Part shown: one piece after another, positions 1 to 9,482 of the stretch
Position numbering within the stretch: position 1 is the stretch's first letter
How the letters are laid out: each line of letters opens with the position of its first letter
Assembly: GCA_024704175.1 (NCBI GenBank)
Contig: CP085629.1
Span: 7,066,001 to 7,130,000, forward strand
Reading direction: 5' to 3'
DNA: 64,000 nt
Source: Paenibacillus sp. P25
Lineage (GTDB): Bacteria; Bacillota; Bacilli; Paenibacillales; NBRC-103111
Position numbers and translations under genes: made by a program
Notes under the pieces: model-generated
Databases searched by the model: none
What the model was told of the DNA's origin: nothing
The model's input: the letters and a program-made list of their open reading frames with translations, nothing else

Positions 1-1121
1 TCCATCGCGTTAAGACATAAATTGTTAAGCACTTCGGCCAGGTGGTGCGGGTCGCAGCTTACCTCCAAGTCGCACAGGTAGGTGCAGCGGATGGATATTC
101 CTTTGCTCTCGGCAAGCGGCTGCAGCTGCGCCGCGATGGAATCGACCAGGAGGTTCACACGGACCGGTTCTTTCTTTAATACAATCTCTTCAGTCTGATC
201 GCCGATCTTCCGGAACAGCGCCGTCATTCGGTCGGTGATTTGGAACAAGTGCATGACCGTTTCTTTGGCCGCCGCTTTCTCATCCCGATCCAGCAAATGC
301 TGTACTTGTTCCCCGATCAAATTGATCTTGACCACTTCATTCTTCAGCGCATGGTTAAGAATGGCCGTACCCTTGGTCAACGCACGAATCGAATAATCCA
401 GCTTTTGCTGTTCAATCTTTAACCGGACCCCAAAAATCCCGTACCGCAGCGCAAAAATGACGAACAGTATCAGGATCCACAGGACGATCAAGGAGTTTGC
501 ATTCCAATGGTTGCCGTTCGCGAACATAATGTCCTTGTCGTCGATCGTGACGGAAGCCACGCTGTAAAAGTCGGATACGTAGGCCAGCAGAAGAGCCGTG
601 TTCACTATGGCGCCGGTACGAAGCATATTGCGTTTCAGCACGGCATTGGACTCCCGGATAGAACCGATGACGTAGCAGGTAACCCCGGCAAGAAAATAGA
701 CAGCCGTCCAGACGGCGATGAGCTGCACGTTCAGAACCGTTACCGGATAGTAGCCGGGCTGGGAAAGAAGGGACCAGAGCGGAATTACGAAGGCCGCAAG
801 ACCGATCCATACGGTTGTCCGCTTGGCGAACAGACCGCTGATCATCACCGATTTCATCAGAAAGGTATAGAAAATCAAATGATAGTACAAATGAATGGCG
901 GCGATTCCGATGACTCGTCCGGTTTCGAGCAGAAGGGAAGGCGCTACGGTATGTTCCCGCAAAAAAGGCAGGATGACGTGGATCATCGACACGGAGAAGC
1001 TGGCGCAGCCGCCCAGCAGGAAGAGCGCCGCCGTCCAGTGCACATAACCGGTGCCGCGGGCATGGCGCCATATGATGAAGCTTATCGTCCATAGGGTGAG
1101 GAACATCAGGATAAACAGCAT
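1..1121 (-). CDS. Membrane sensor histidine kinase (partial, runs off left edge)
   Basis: Reverse-strand translation from ATG at 1121 gives an open protein that leaves the window. It starts with several hydrophobic segments over roughly residues 1-240, forming a multi-helix membrane sensor. A phospho-acceptor-like segment follows, ILNHALKNEVVKI, with its His near residue 260, and later an N-box-like LNNLCLNAM at the window edge. The rest of the ATPase domain is outside. A ribosome site AAAGGA precedes the start. The gene lies 23 bp after the response regulator at 1145-1824 on the same strand, so the two probably form one two-component operon, with the kinase phosphorylating that regulator's Asp. 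The signal is not evident; the membrane part has no large extracellular domain. No frameshift was noticed in this gene. Confidence 0.85.
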   Translation of the reverse strand, partial: MLFILMFLTLWTISFIIWRHARGTGYVHWTAALFLLGGCASFSVSMIHVILPFLREHTVAPSLLLETGRVIGIAAIHLYYHLIFYTFLMKSVMISGLFAKRTTVWIGLAAFVIPLWSLLSQPGYYPVTVLNVQLIAVWTAVYFLAGVTCYVIGSIRESNAVLKRNMLRTGAIVNTALLLAYVSDFYSVASVTIDDKDIMFANGNHWNANSLIVLWILILFVIFALRYGIFGVRLKIEQQKLDYSIRALTKGTAILNHALKNEVVKINLIGEQVQHLLDRDEKAAAKETVMHLFQITDRMTALFRKIGDQTEEIVLKKEPVRVNLLVDSIAAQLQPLAESKGISIRCTYLCDLEVSCDPHHLAEVLNNLCLNAM

Positions 1122-1144
1122 CGGATCAGGTCCTTTGGCTACCG

Positions 1145-1824
1145 TTATGAGAGGATACCCAATTGCTTGGCGAGCTCGATGATATGCGCGGTGTTGTGTT
1201 TTTTCAGGCGAAGCCACTCCAGATAAGGGAATTTGCCTTTGACAACGGAGGATATTTTGCACAGCTCGTTATTGATGGACTGCTCATTATAAAACAGCTT
1301 CTCGGCGATTTCCTTGCGGTTGTACCCTTGATCGAGCAGCTGCAAAATCTCGATTTGCCGGGGCGTAATTTTTCGCCTCAGTTCTTCATGCTCTTTGTGG
1401 CTTAACTGCTGGAGCAGCTTTCCGGCGGAGGAATAGTGAAGGCCGGACTTCCGCAGGTGCGCATTCCGGATAGCCTCGGGCAGATCGCGGTAGTGCTCCT
1501 TCGTAATATAGTTGACCACGCCGCCGAATGAAACGGCATGCAGCATCACATCTTCACGGTCGAGCGAGGACAGAACGATAATCTGCAGCTCCGGCTGAAT
1601 CGACTGAATCTCCATGGCGGCCTCCAGACCGTCATAGTGGGTCCCGGTCAAATTAATGTCCAGCACGAGCACGTCGATCGGAACCGAATTTACAGCCGAA
1701 ATCAATTGATGCTTATAGGCGCGGAGCCGACCACCCGGATGTCTTCCTGTCTGCTCAAATAATCGACGAACAACTCCCGGAACAGCGGATCGTCCTCGCA
1801 TACAAACACGTCGATCGGTTTCAT
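1145..1824 (-). CDS. NarL/FixJ-type response regulator (one frameshift)
   Basis: The receiver starts at ATG 1824 behind a GGGAGG site (MKPIDVFVCEDD), with paired acidic residues near residue 10. The phospho-acceptor Asp is in VLVLDINLTG. The LuxR-type helix-turn-helix is C-terminal (ITPRQIEILQLLDQGYNRKE). The reading frame breaks near 1715: the first 40 codons are in one frame and the rest in another, and both halves match the family, so a one-base error is likely. The longer ATG-initiated ORF upstream in the second frame is spurious. It is the partner of the histidine kinase starting at 1121. The DNA-binding part is slightly atypical, with a long tail after the recognition helix. Targets are unknown. 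Confidence 0.82.
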
Positions 1825-2037
1825 GCCAGCCTCCCAGCGTGTGGAAAAAGTTGGTATGGGGCAAAATCAACTAAAGCATAAGGGATTCGATTGACAGCGT
1901 AAATGGTTCGAAATGCATATTTTTGTAAGCCAAAGGACAGCGCGCCGGTGGAATGCCTTTTGACCCAATGAACCAATCCTACCGGGGATGAGAAGGGGTA
2001 TCGGCGATATAAATGAATGAAGATTGGAGTGGATTTT

Positions 2038-3133
2038 ATGAAAACGATACAGGCTTCGGCCTTTGAAGGCCTGACCCGCCTCCTGCAGGAATCTTTAGAG
2101 GAAGGAAACGAACACGCCATCCGAGCCGAGCTCATGCGGTTCACGGCTCAGCTTCGGGTTGCGGAGCGCAGGGAGGACTTTCTGCCGTACTTGTTCGCTG
2201 CGGCCCTAATGAAGCGTCTGGATCCGGCGGCAAGCGATCAGATGAACCTGTACCTCAAGCAATTCGATGTTCCGCAGATTACGCTGTTTAATCTGCTGGC
2301 GGAGAAGTTTCCGCTGATGAATGGCGTGACCGCGGCGGCTAACGCCCTGCTCTCCCGTTTCGTACGCCCTGGTGAGCCGCTGCGCTTCCTCGAAATCGGA
2401 ATCGGCACGGGACGCCAGATCGTGATGCTGCTGAATCAGCTTGCGGAACAAGGCCGGTCGCCTGCGTCTCTGGTGCTGCATGCTGTGGAGCCGAACGATT
2501 GCACCCTCCGCGAGGCCGAACATCACTTGAAGGAAGCCGCCGGCCGTCTGGGCCTTCCGCTAGAATTTCATGCGCATCCGGCCGAAATCGAGCGTCTGCC
2601 GGACCAAGTATGGGCGGCGGTGGAGAACGGACCGGGCCGATTGCTTGTCAACGCCTCCTTCGCTCTGCACCATATCCGGGACCACGAACCCGGCCGCTCC
2701 GCGAAGGATGCGATTCTGCACCGGATCCGGCGGGCTGCAGCCCGCCGTCCTCGTGCTGTGCGAGCCGGACTCGGACCATCACACCTCGGATGCCGTTCAG
2801 CGGTTCGTGAGCTGCTGGAATCATTTTCAAGCCGTATTCCGGTTCATCGATTCGCCGCCGCTGCAGCCGGAGGAAAGCCGGGCGCTGAAAAGCTTCTTCG
2901 GACGCGAAATCGAAGATATTATTGCCGGCCGGGAATCGCTGCGCTGCGAACGGCATGAATCGACGGACAGCTGGAAGGCCCGGTCGCGGCAGGCCGGATT
3001 CATTCCGGGAGCGGTCGCCGAAGCGGCTCCTCATCTGAAGCCTCACCCCGAAATGACCGTTTCGGCCGGCGCCTGGCACCTCGGCTTCGGACATTCCGGA
3101 ATCAATTTGGTTTCCGTGATCTGCACGATGTAA
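2038..3133 (+). CDS. Bacterial GRAS-family protein (methyltransferase-like fold; one frameshift)
   Basis: A protein of about 365 residues carries the landmarks of the GRAS family, known from plant SCARECROW/DELLA regulators and also found in bacteria. It has a Rossmann glycine motif LEIGIGTGRQ in the VHIID position. LLVNASFALHHIRD matches the plant VVNCMLQLHHL segment. LCEPDSDHHTSDAVQRF matches VEQEANHNG...RF, and ESLRCERHESTDSWKAR matches the PFYRE/SAW region with its RVERHE core. The fold is related to SAM-dependent methyltransferases, so small-molecule binding or methylation is possible, but the substrate is unknown. Start at 2038 is chosen for the GGAGTGG site; an upstream ATG at 2017 has none. 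The frame breaks near 2735, in a GC-rich inverted repeat, and continues to the stop at 3131. It ends at a shared terminator facing the haemoglobin gene. Confidence 0.8.
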
Positions 3134-3140
3134 CATGAAT

Positions 3141-3182
3141 AAGGCTTCATCCCTGCTTGCGGTGCCTGCGGGATGAAGCCTT
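3141..3182. terminator. Bidirectional intrinsic terminator
   Basis: A perfect 13-bp stem (3141-3153 with 3170-3182, AAGGCTTCATCCC and its complement) surrounds a 16-nt loop. It lies between the convergent GRAS-family and truncated haemoglobin genes, so it probably serves both. Confidence 0.85.
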
Positions 3183-3189
3183 GTATCTT

Positions 3190-3573
3190 TCAGGGCTGGC
3201 GGACGATGCAGCTCTTCAGCGGGAGAAGCTTGGCGGCTACCGCCTCGATATCGGCGGCTGCGACACCTTGCTCCCGCATCGAATCCACCAAGTGCCCGAC
3301 GACCTGATCGAAATGCGCCGATGTGATGTTCAGCTTTTCATGCGATTGCGTTAGGCTGGGGCCTGTATAATAGTCCGGACCGCCTGCCGCAAAGGAGACG
3401 AATACGGTCTGGTGCTCGGCCAGCTTGGCCATATCCGTATGGCGGAAATACCCATTCACCTCCGGATCGTCCAACACCTTTTTGTAAAAGGTCTGTACGA
3501 CCTGTGCGATGCCTTCATGACCGCCTAGCCGCCGGTACAAGCTCTGTTCGGTTCCTTCCCTGTCCGTGCTCAT
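3190..3573 (-). CDS. Truncated haemoglobin, group I
   Basis: A 127-residue protein of the 2-on-2 globin type. It shows the N-terminal LYRRLGGHEGI signature and a Phe-Tyr pair at B9/B10 (TFYKKVLDD), where Tyr stabilises bound O2. The proximal haem ligand His is in LTQSHEKLNIT, near residue 80. Length is normal for the family. Such proteins bind O2 or NO and often detoxify NO in the cytoplasm. It is monocistronic, ending at the shared terminator at 3141-3182. An out-of-frame ATG lies 7 nt upstream of the chosen start. The ORF is intact. Confidence 0.9.
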   Translation of the reverse strand: MSTDREGTEQSLYRRLGGHEGIAQVVQTFYKKVLDDPEVNGYFRHTDMAKLAEHQTVFVSFAAGGPDYYTGPSLTQSHEKLNITSAHFDQVVGHLVDSMREQGVAAADIEAVAAKLLPLKSCIVRQP

Positions 3574-3761
3574 CCGTCATCCCCCGTTTTCCCGTTAGAG
3601 TCGCCTTTCCCTACCCCCATCATAAGCATAGAGCCCGTTCAAAAACTATACTCGAATTTTTGAGTAGTTTGGCTGGGACCCTTCGCAGCAATTTCGTACA
3701 ATATTTCCCGTTCCCCGTTCTATATAATGACCTCATCTAGAAACGGGAAAGGGAAGGGTAT

Positions 3762-4696
3762 ATGAAACTGCAGAAGATGAAACCGTTCTTACACAATCCG
3801 GCCAATGGCGTCCTGCTGGGCAATCTGGCGATGGGGGTCGTCGTCCTATTCTGGGGCACGTCGTTCGTCAGTATAAAAATGACCTTAAACGAGGTTCCCC
3901 GGTCACAATGGCCTTGCTTCGGTTTTTGCTGGCAACGGGAATTCTTCTCGTCATGCACAAAAAATGGGAGCCCCCGGCTAAAATGGAAAAGGCCCCGGCT
4001 GCAAGGCTGGCACTGTCGGGGTTTCTCGGTATTACCTTGTATTTTATTCTCGAGAATTCCGGGGTGAAGCTGACGACCGCTTCCAACACGGCGCTGATTA
4101 CCTCCGTCATCCCCCTGATCGCTACCGCCCTGGATATGCTGTGGTATAAGTCGAAGCTTTCTTTGCTGCACGGAGCGGGGATGCTGCTGGCGCTGGCAGG
4201 CACCTATTTGACGCTAACGGAAAACGGGCGGCTGCATTTCGATTCCGTTCACATTCAAGGCAATCTGCTGATCCTGGGGGCTACAGCGACCTGGGCGCTG
4301 TATACGCTGTTCAACAAGTCCTTCCGGACGAACTATTCCAGCTTGACCGTCACGACGTATCAGCATATCTGCGGGACGGTGCTGCTGCTTCCACTTGCGC
4401 TCGCCGAATACAAGGAATGGAAAATGATTTCCATCCAGGCGATGGCGAATATCGTGTATCTTGCGGTGTTCTGCTCCGTCGGTCGCTACCTGCTGTACAG
4501 CTATGCACTGCGGAAGCTGGATGTAGCCGCTGCGACCATGTATTTAAATCTGGTGCCGGTGATCGGGACGGTCAGCGGGACGATCTGGCTCAAGGAAACC
4601 CTGTCACCTATCCAGCTTGCGGGCGGGGGCATCGTGATGGCGGCCATTGTTCTAGTCCATATGAAGAAGCGTAAACAAGCATGGGCGGAAGTATAG
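3762..4696 (+). CDS. EamA/DMT-family membrane transporter (one frameshift)
   Basis: A protein of about 310 residues with ten predicted membrane helices and two EamA repeats. Repeat one contains VVVLFWGTSFVSIK and repeat two ILGATATWALYTLFNKS. The family exports metabolites or amino acids; the substrate cannot be inferred here. A GGGAAGGG site precedes ATG 3762. The frame breaks at about 3898 in a run of four C; five C would restore EVPPVTMALLRF, exactly the expected junction, so a missed homopolymer base is likely. The 3' end overlaps the convergent membrane gene that ends at 4652. A TATAAT-like box lies near 3722, but its -35 partner is weak. Confidence 0.85.
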
Positions 4697-5246
4697 CTGC
4701 AGGCGAACATTTGGCTTCTTACGGCGCGCCTTTGATTTCGGGCCCTTTCGTATTTTCCCGAAAGGCTTGAAGTAAGTGATGAATACCATTAGCGCGTAAG
4801 CCGCGTTATTGAATATAGCGGCAAGCACCGTAGCAAGCCATTTGGTTTGGAAATCGGAGCCCTGCAGCGCGGCAAAACCATGCTCTTTGGCTGTCGAGAG
4901 CAGATAAGCAAACCAGTCGTTAATGAAGAAGATGCCCAGCAGGATCGATAGGATCGTTAGGACTAACTTGATAACGACCCAGTAGTATTTTACAAGGCCC
5001 CATTGGGTCCATACAGACAGCAAAATACCGGTAAACAAGGTGGCCAGCGCTGGGAACTTTACAAGATTTTCGTCCAGGATGTGGATGCTTTGCAGGGAAT
5101 AATACAACTGCTCCGCATTCTCCGCCTTCTTCACAAAGATGAGCAGCAGCAGCATACACACCGTTGCTCCGAACCAGGCCACGACAGATATTACATGAAG
5201 CGCAACCAGCAGGTTTTTTTTGCTTGATGTTAAGCTTGAAAGCCAT
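4652..5246 (-). CDS. Integral membrane protein (CopD/DUF2269-like; one frameshift)
   Basis: Starts at ATG 5246 behind AGGAGG with MAFKLNIKQK. It continues into a hydrophobic protein with about four membrane helices, including LLVALHVISVVAWFGATVC, which resembles the small CopD/DUF2269 class of predicted membrane proteins. The frame breaks in an A8 run (T8 on the plus strand, near 5213-5220). Seven A restores the conserved helix. The C-terminus is basic (KIRKGPKSKARRKK) and the last codons overlap the convergent EamA gene, so the true end may be slightly earlier. The neighbour upstream (5263-5658) is another small membrane protein on the same strand, 17 bp away, so the two are probably cotranscribed. 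Function is unknown. Confidence 0.6.
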
Positions 5247-5262
5247 CGCGATAGGAACCTCC

Positions 5263-5658
5263 TTAATTTTGCTGTGGAACAAGGCTTCGCTTGGCCTTGG
5301 CGGCTGCAAGCAGGGCAACCCAGAACAAGACGGCGGCGATCACCGGATGAAAGGCTCCGGCGCCGGGAACATGGGCGGTAAAGTATTGGGCGCAGATCAA
5401 TACGAATATCGCCGCGCTGAGCCAGTGCAAGGACTTCGGCGACCGCCCGATGAAAGCGAATAGCAGCATGAGAATAGGAAATAACTCAAATATGCGGACA
5501 AACACCTCGTGATGGCGCCAGTAGGACGGATCGGTAAAGACCGCCAGGCCGGCAAGGAAGATTTGAGCCGCGACACATACAGTAAACAGGCTTGCCAACC
5601 CGAGGACGATATATCCGCATACGCGGCCGCGTTTGTTCGCCCGTGTTTCGTTAGACAT
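5263..5658 (-). CDS. Small four-helix membrane protein
   Basis: A 131-residue intact ORF with a short basic N-terminus (ANKRGR) and four hydrophobic segments. It ends in a basic tail, AAAKAKRSLV. It resembles the DUF6220-like class of small membrane proteins, but I do not see a decisive motif. It is upstream of, and on the same strand as, the membrane protein at 4652-5246, with a 17-bp gap. No function can be assigned from sequence. Confidence 0.65.
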   Translation of the reverse strand: MSNETRANKRGRVCGYIVLGLASLFTVCVAAQIFLAGLAVFTDPSYWRHHEVFVRIFELFPILMLLFAFIGRSPKSLHWLSAAIFVLICAQYFTAHVPGAGAFHPVIAAVLFWVALLAAAKAKRSLVPQQN

Positions 5659-5834
5659 GACAGGTTTCCCCTACGATTCAGGTTTCTCGCACTTGACGGT
5701 TTACATTGTATCAGGGGGATGTTGTGAACTTGTTGCGATCGGTTACGGGTTCCATGAACTTTGCGGCGTTTCCCCAAACCGGACGGAGTTCCCTATATAA
5801 TGGGGAGAAACGACAGAATCGAGGGGGTACGGAG

Positions 5835-6521
5835 ATGACGCATACACTGCTGCTCGTAGACGATGAGGATAAGGTACTCGAATTCATGGAGCCATTCCTT
5901 CAGGCCGAGGGCTACACGACGGTGACGGCCCGCACGGGACAAGAGGCTCTCGCCAAAGCACGGGAATTCAAGCCGTCACTGGTTGTGCTGGATTGGATGC
6001 TGCCCGGGATGAACGGTCTGGACGTCTGCCGGGAGCTGCGCAAGACGGGGCCGGCCGGGATTATTATGGTTACGGCACGCACGGAAGAAGCGGATAAGGT
6101 CGCCGGGCTGGAGGTCGGGGCGGACGATTATATCACGAAGCCTTTCTCCTTGCGGGAGCTGTCGGCCCGGATCCGCTCGGTTCTCCGCAGGCTGAACGGG
6201 CATGAGAACCCGGCGCAAACCCTCCAATACGGAGAGCTTGCGATTTCGGAAGCGGAATGCCGCGTATGGAAGCGGGGCCAAGAAATTCAGCTCACCCCTA
6301 CGGAGTTCAAATTACTCTTGACGCTCGCCGCCCGGCCCGGAATTGTATACAGCCGTCTGCAGCTGCTGCAATCGGCTCTTGAGGATGACATCCTGAACGA
6401 TGAGCGGACGGTGGACGCCCACATCAGCCGCATCCGCAGGAAAATCGAGGATGACCCGTCTCATCCCGTATGGGTTCAGACCGTGTATGGATTCGGATAC
6501 CGGTTCGGTGACCGGTCATGA
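5835..6521 (+). CDS. OmpR/PhoB-type response regulator
   Basis: A 228-residue intact regulator. The receiver has the acidic pair in LLLVDDEDK, the phospho-acceptor Asp in LVVLDWMLPGMNG, the Thr of MVTART and the Lys of YITKPFS. The C-terminal winged helix shows LTPTEFKLLLTLA and RTVDAHISRIRRKI, then YGFGYRF. ATG 5835 is chosen because it has a GGAG site; the frame is open upstream to 5706, but that part has no family match. The stop overlaps the kinase start by 4 nt (ATGA), so translation is coupled to the kinase. It probably controls envelope-stress or resistance genes, as such BaeSR-like pairs do, but no target is visible. Confidence 0.92.
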   Translation: MTHTLLLVDDEDKVLEFMEPFLQAEGYTTVTARTGQEALAKAREFKPSLVVLDWMLPGMNGLDVCRELRKTGPAGIIMVTARTEEADKVAGLEVGADDYITKPFSLRELSARIRSVLRRLNGHENPAQTLQYGELAISEAECRVWKRGQEIQLTPTEFKLLLTLAARPGIVYSRLQLLQSALEDDILNDERTVDAHISRIRRKIEDDPSHPVWVQTVYGFGYRFGDRS

Positions 6522-7917
6522 AGCTCCGCCGCAAAATCTTTCTCGCAATGACCTTGGTCATCGTTTCCTTATGCGTGCTCTTTGGGCTGATGACATGGCT
6601 GGTTGTTCATGAATCCGTCAAGGCTGCGGTAGAGAGCACCGGAGGCGGGAAAGCCGAAGCACTGGCCACAAAGCTTGTTCAATTCTATGACCATAACAAC
6701 GGGTCATGGGAAGGGGTCCGGCGACTTGGCGGCGATGGGAGAAGCGTAACGGCCGGCCGCCAGGCGAGCTTCCTCTTGATGTCTCGGCAAGGTCAACCCC
6801 TGCTTCGGGAAGGGGATGCAGAGGATCCTGTAATCCAGCGGCTGGGGATGGAGAAAACGCTGCAGTGGAATGGAGAGCGGATAGCGGTTCTGTATTATTA
6901 CGACCCGGAGGTGGCCATGCTGTCCAAGCTGCGGATCGGTATCCCGGTTTCCGTGCTTTTCCTGCTAATCCCGGGCGCTATGCTGCTCACCGCGGCATCT
7001 CTGGGCGCTGCCTGGTGGCTGTCCAAGCGGCTCACTGCGCCGCTTCGAGTGCTGCTTCCGGTCATCGGCCAGCTGGGCAAAGGGGAATTCGGCGTGCGGG
7101 CCCCTGTTGCGGCACAGGATGAATTCGGGCAGGTGGCTCGGGCATTGAATGGGATGTCCGGTTTGCTTCAAAATGCCGAGGCCCACCGGCGCAACTTGGT
7201 CGCCGATGTGGCGCATGAACTAAGAACGCCGATCACGATCCTGCGCGGGAAGCTGGATCTTGTGCAGCAGAGCGGCGGCCCGGTCGAGCCGGAAAGCCTG
7301 CTTTGCCGCTGCAGGACGAGCTCATACGCCTCACCCGCCTGGTAGATGATCTCCATCAGCTTTCGCTGGCTGAAGCCAAGAAGCTCCCGATGGAGCCCAG
7401 GCCCACGAACCTGCCGGATCTGCTGCAGCGGATTGTCGATCATGTGTCTCCCGAAGCGGACGATAAGGGCATTCGTATCAGTTTGCACTGCGAGGCGGAC
7501 CTTCCCCGGTGGAAGTGGACCCGAATCGGATAACCCAGGTTTTTCTGAACTTGATCGTCAATGCCGTTCATTATACGCCTCGGGACGGTTCGGTCACGAT
7601 TACGGTTCGGGAAGATGTGCCGAGCGGGCAGGGGAAAGGTGATGTGCTGGTGGCTGTGGCCGATAACGGCCCGGGAATCGCCCCGGACCAGCTTCCCCGT
7701 GTCTTTGACCGGTTCTACCGGACGGATGAGGCGCGCTCGCGCAGCAGCTGGCGGCATGGGGCTGGGGCTCGCTATCGCCAAAGAACTCGTTATTCTCCAT
7801 AACGGTTTGATCGATGTGGAAAGCACCGTTGGGCAAGGCACAGCCTTTACGGTGAGGTCTGCCGATTCGCCCAAAAAAGGATTAATTTGCGGCGTCGCCG
7901 GCCGATATATTTCTTGA
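6518..7917 (+). CDS. HAMP-domain sensor histidine kinase (three frameshifts)
   Basis: One N-terminal membrane helix, an extracytoplasmic sensor of about 120 residues, a second helix near residue 155, and a HAMP linker. The H-box is VADVAHELRTPITILRG. Further on are the N-box (FLNLIVNAVHYTP), G1 box (VADNGPGI), F-box (FDRFYR) and G2 box (GMGLGLAIAK). The frame breaks near 7300 (T run), near 7510 (four C where five restore LPPVEVDPNRI) and near 7735 (an extra T before GGMGLG). All catalytic boxes survive in one or another frame, so sequencing error is more likely than decay. It is translationally coupled to the response regulator. The last residues before the stop look non-homologous, so the true C-terminus is probably near 7860. 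Confidence 0.88.
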
Positions 7918-7918
7918 A

Positions 7919-7930
7919 AGTTATATAACT
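7919..7930. promoter_or_regulatory. 12-bp palindrome upstream of the ArsR gene
   Basis: AGTTATATAACT is a perfect palindrome ending 18 bp before the ArsR-family start codon, in the core-promoter position. ArsR-family repressors usually bind such imperfect or perfect palindromes at their own promoter, so this is a candidate autoregulatory operator. Binding is inferred. Confidence 0.45.
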
Positions 7931-7948
7931 GAATGGTAATATATAAAC

Positions 7949-8269
7949 ATGGTAGCGGATAAATTGTTTGAAATCTTATCGGAGCCGAACCGGAGAACGA
8001 TCCTCGATTATTTGCGCGTCCGGGAGCGTTCGGTCGGCGAACTGGTCGAGTCGCTGTCGCTAAGTCAGCCCGGCGTATCGAAGCATTTGCGGTTATTGCA
8101 GGAGGCCGGCCTCGTATCCGTGCGTAAAGAGGCGCAGAAGCATGTGTACAGCCTGAGAGCGAAGCCTCTGGAGGAGATCCACCATTGGCTTGAGCCTTAC
8201 CGGCAGTTTTGGTCGAACAAACTGGATGAGCTCGAGAAGCAGCTCGATGCAGACAAGGAGGAGAAGTGA
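7949..8269 (+). CDS. ArsR-family transcriptional regulator
   Basis: A 106-residue winged-helix protein beginning FEILSEPNRRTILDYLR, the typical first helix. The recognition region is SLSQPGVSKHLRLLQEAGLV. There are no Cys metal-binding motifs, and the C-terminal LEPYRQFWSNKLDEL is typical of the subgroup that sits next to SRPBCC/AHSA1 genes. The stop overlaps the next start (TGATG at 8267-8271), so the two genes are translationally coupled. No clear ribosome site precedes the start; AT-rich sequence and a palindrome lie immediately upstream. Confidence 0.9.
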   Translation: MVADKLFEILSEPNRRTILDYLRVRERSVGELVESLSLSQPGVSKHLRLLQEAGLVSVRKEAQKHVYSLRAKPLEEIHHWLEPYRQFWSNKLDELEKQLDADKEEK

Positions 8270-8746
8270 TGTTAGCCGTCGTACAGAAGGTGGAGGGCGG
8301 ATATGTTGCCCGCTTTGACCGCCATTTGAAGCATTCCGTGGAGAAGGTGTGGTCCTGGCTGACGGAGAACGACAAGCTGGGGAAATGGTTCGCCGAGTCT
8401 GCGGGTCGAGGACCTGCGTGAAGGCGGGGTTATCAAGTTCGATATGCAGGACGGTACGTTCGAGGAGATGCAAATTATCGAGCTGAAGATGCATTCCGTG
8501 CTGGAATATACCTGGGGGAAGGACCGTGTCCGCTTCGAGCTGTATCCGGAGGAGGGAGGCTGTCACCTCGTTCTGATCGAGAAGATCCGTGAGATCACGG
8601 ACCACACGCCTAAAGATCTGGCCGGCTGGCATGTATGCCTGGATGTCATCTCCGCTTTGCTGGACGGTAGAACGCTGGACCGCAAGGACGAGTGGAGGGC
8701 GCAGTACGAGAAGTATGTTCAACGGATCGGGGAAGTCGGCAAGTGA
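8269..8746 (+). CDS. SRPBCC/AHSA1-type START-like protein (one frameshift)
   Basis: A protein of about 158 residues of the SRPBCC ligand-binding fold. It opens with FDRHLKHSVEKVWSWLTENDKLGKWFAE, the hallmark N-terminus of AHSA1-like proteins (shown here only as recognisable spaced motifs: HSVEKVW and KLGKWF). It closes with the amphipathic helix around WHVCLDVISALL. The frame breaks near 8402, at a G-rich site; the remainder follows in the next frame. It forms an overlapping operon with the ArsR regulator, a common pairing in Gram-positives. The ligand is unknown. A stem-loop terminator follows at 8756-8781. Confidence 0.85.
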
Positions 8747-8755
8747 AAAATAGAT

Positions 8756-8781
8756 GAAGGAGCTGCCGCGGCGGCTCCTTC
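8756..8781. terminator. Intrinsic terminator between convergent genes
   Basis: GAAGGAGC (8756-8763) pairs with GCTCCTTC (8774-8781) across a GC-rich loop that can itself pair. It separates the SRPBCC gene from the convergent stalk-domain gene ending at 8787. Confidence 0.7.
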
Positions 8782-8786
8782 GCTGT

Positions 8787-9482
8787 TTATGGGCTGACCC
8801 GCTCTTCCGAAGCGGTCCCGTCCGGATGCAATACGTACATGTAAACCCGGTGATCTTTCGGATTCACATAAGAAATAGAGTATAAGTGCAGCTTGCCGTC
8901 CTTCCATCCGATGAACAAATAAGCGCCGATTTTTTTGCTCAGCAAGCCTTCCTCGTCAATCACATGATCGGGAATATCCTGACGGGAATAGCCCGGTTCT
9001 TTGAAGAAATCATATTTCCAATACGCGTCGCGACCATTCTCCAAGTCGCCGTTGTCATAGGCCGGCTCGTGCGGCTGAGCGAAGAGCGCCTGAACTTCTT
9101 CCTGCGTTAATCCCAATTTTAGTTTCTCTTTGATCTCGTCTATTTTGCCTGCGATCAGCCGGTCTCTTTCCGCACTCGTCCCCGCTCCTTCAGCGGTTGT
9201 TATGGCAATCGTCTTGGCCGCATCGTTCCACTCGATTTGACTTCCGAGCGCTTCGGCGACCGCCCTCACAGGCAGGTAGGCGGTACCGTTGACGATGACC
9301 GGCGCGAGCGCGGAACCGTCATTGTCTTGAGGCGTCCAAGCCTTGCCGTTGATCGTAAATTGCATATCGTGATTGAAATAAGCCTCGATCCGCTGGATTC
9401 CTCCCGCAGCAAAGCAGGTCGTGCCGAAGGCCATGCCGCAAACTGCTGCTAAGGCCAGCCGTCTCCATTTTATCTTGCTCAC
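8787..9482 (-). CDS. Secreted stalk-domain (copper amine oxidase N-like) protein
   Basis: A 231-residue protein with a signal peptide (basic MSKIKWRR, hydrophobic core, cleavage near CFAAG). A copper amine oxidase N-terminal-like stalk domain follows: VIVNGTAYLPVRAVAEALGSQIEWND and KTIAI (broken here into recognisable parts AYLPVRAVAEALG and WNDAAKTI). The second half (residues 105-231) is charged, begins with a helical segment and carries YWKYDFF and YLFIGWKDGKLHLYSI. It resembles lipoprotein-like accessory domains of Paenibacillus but is not identified. The enzyme name is historical; no copper or oxidase residues are present. Probably cell-wall associated. Confidence 0.8.
   Translation of the reverse strand: MSKIKWRRLALAAVCGMAFGTTCFAAGGIQRIEAYFNHDMQFTINGKAWTPQDNDGSALAPVIVNGTAYLPVRAVAEALGSQIEWNDAAKTIAITTAEGAGTSAERDRLIAGKIDEIKEKLKLGLTQEEVQALFAQPHEPAYDNGDLENGRDAYWKYDFFKEPGYSRQDIPDHVIDEEGLLSKKIGAYLFIGWKDGKLHLYSISYVNPKDHRVYMYVLHPDGTASEERVSP

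Noticed and set aside
2499-3136. Extra ORFs overlapping the 3' half of the GRAS gene
   Set aside because: Only the frame ending at 3133 carries GRAS motifs; the others are shadows around a frameshift.
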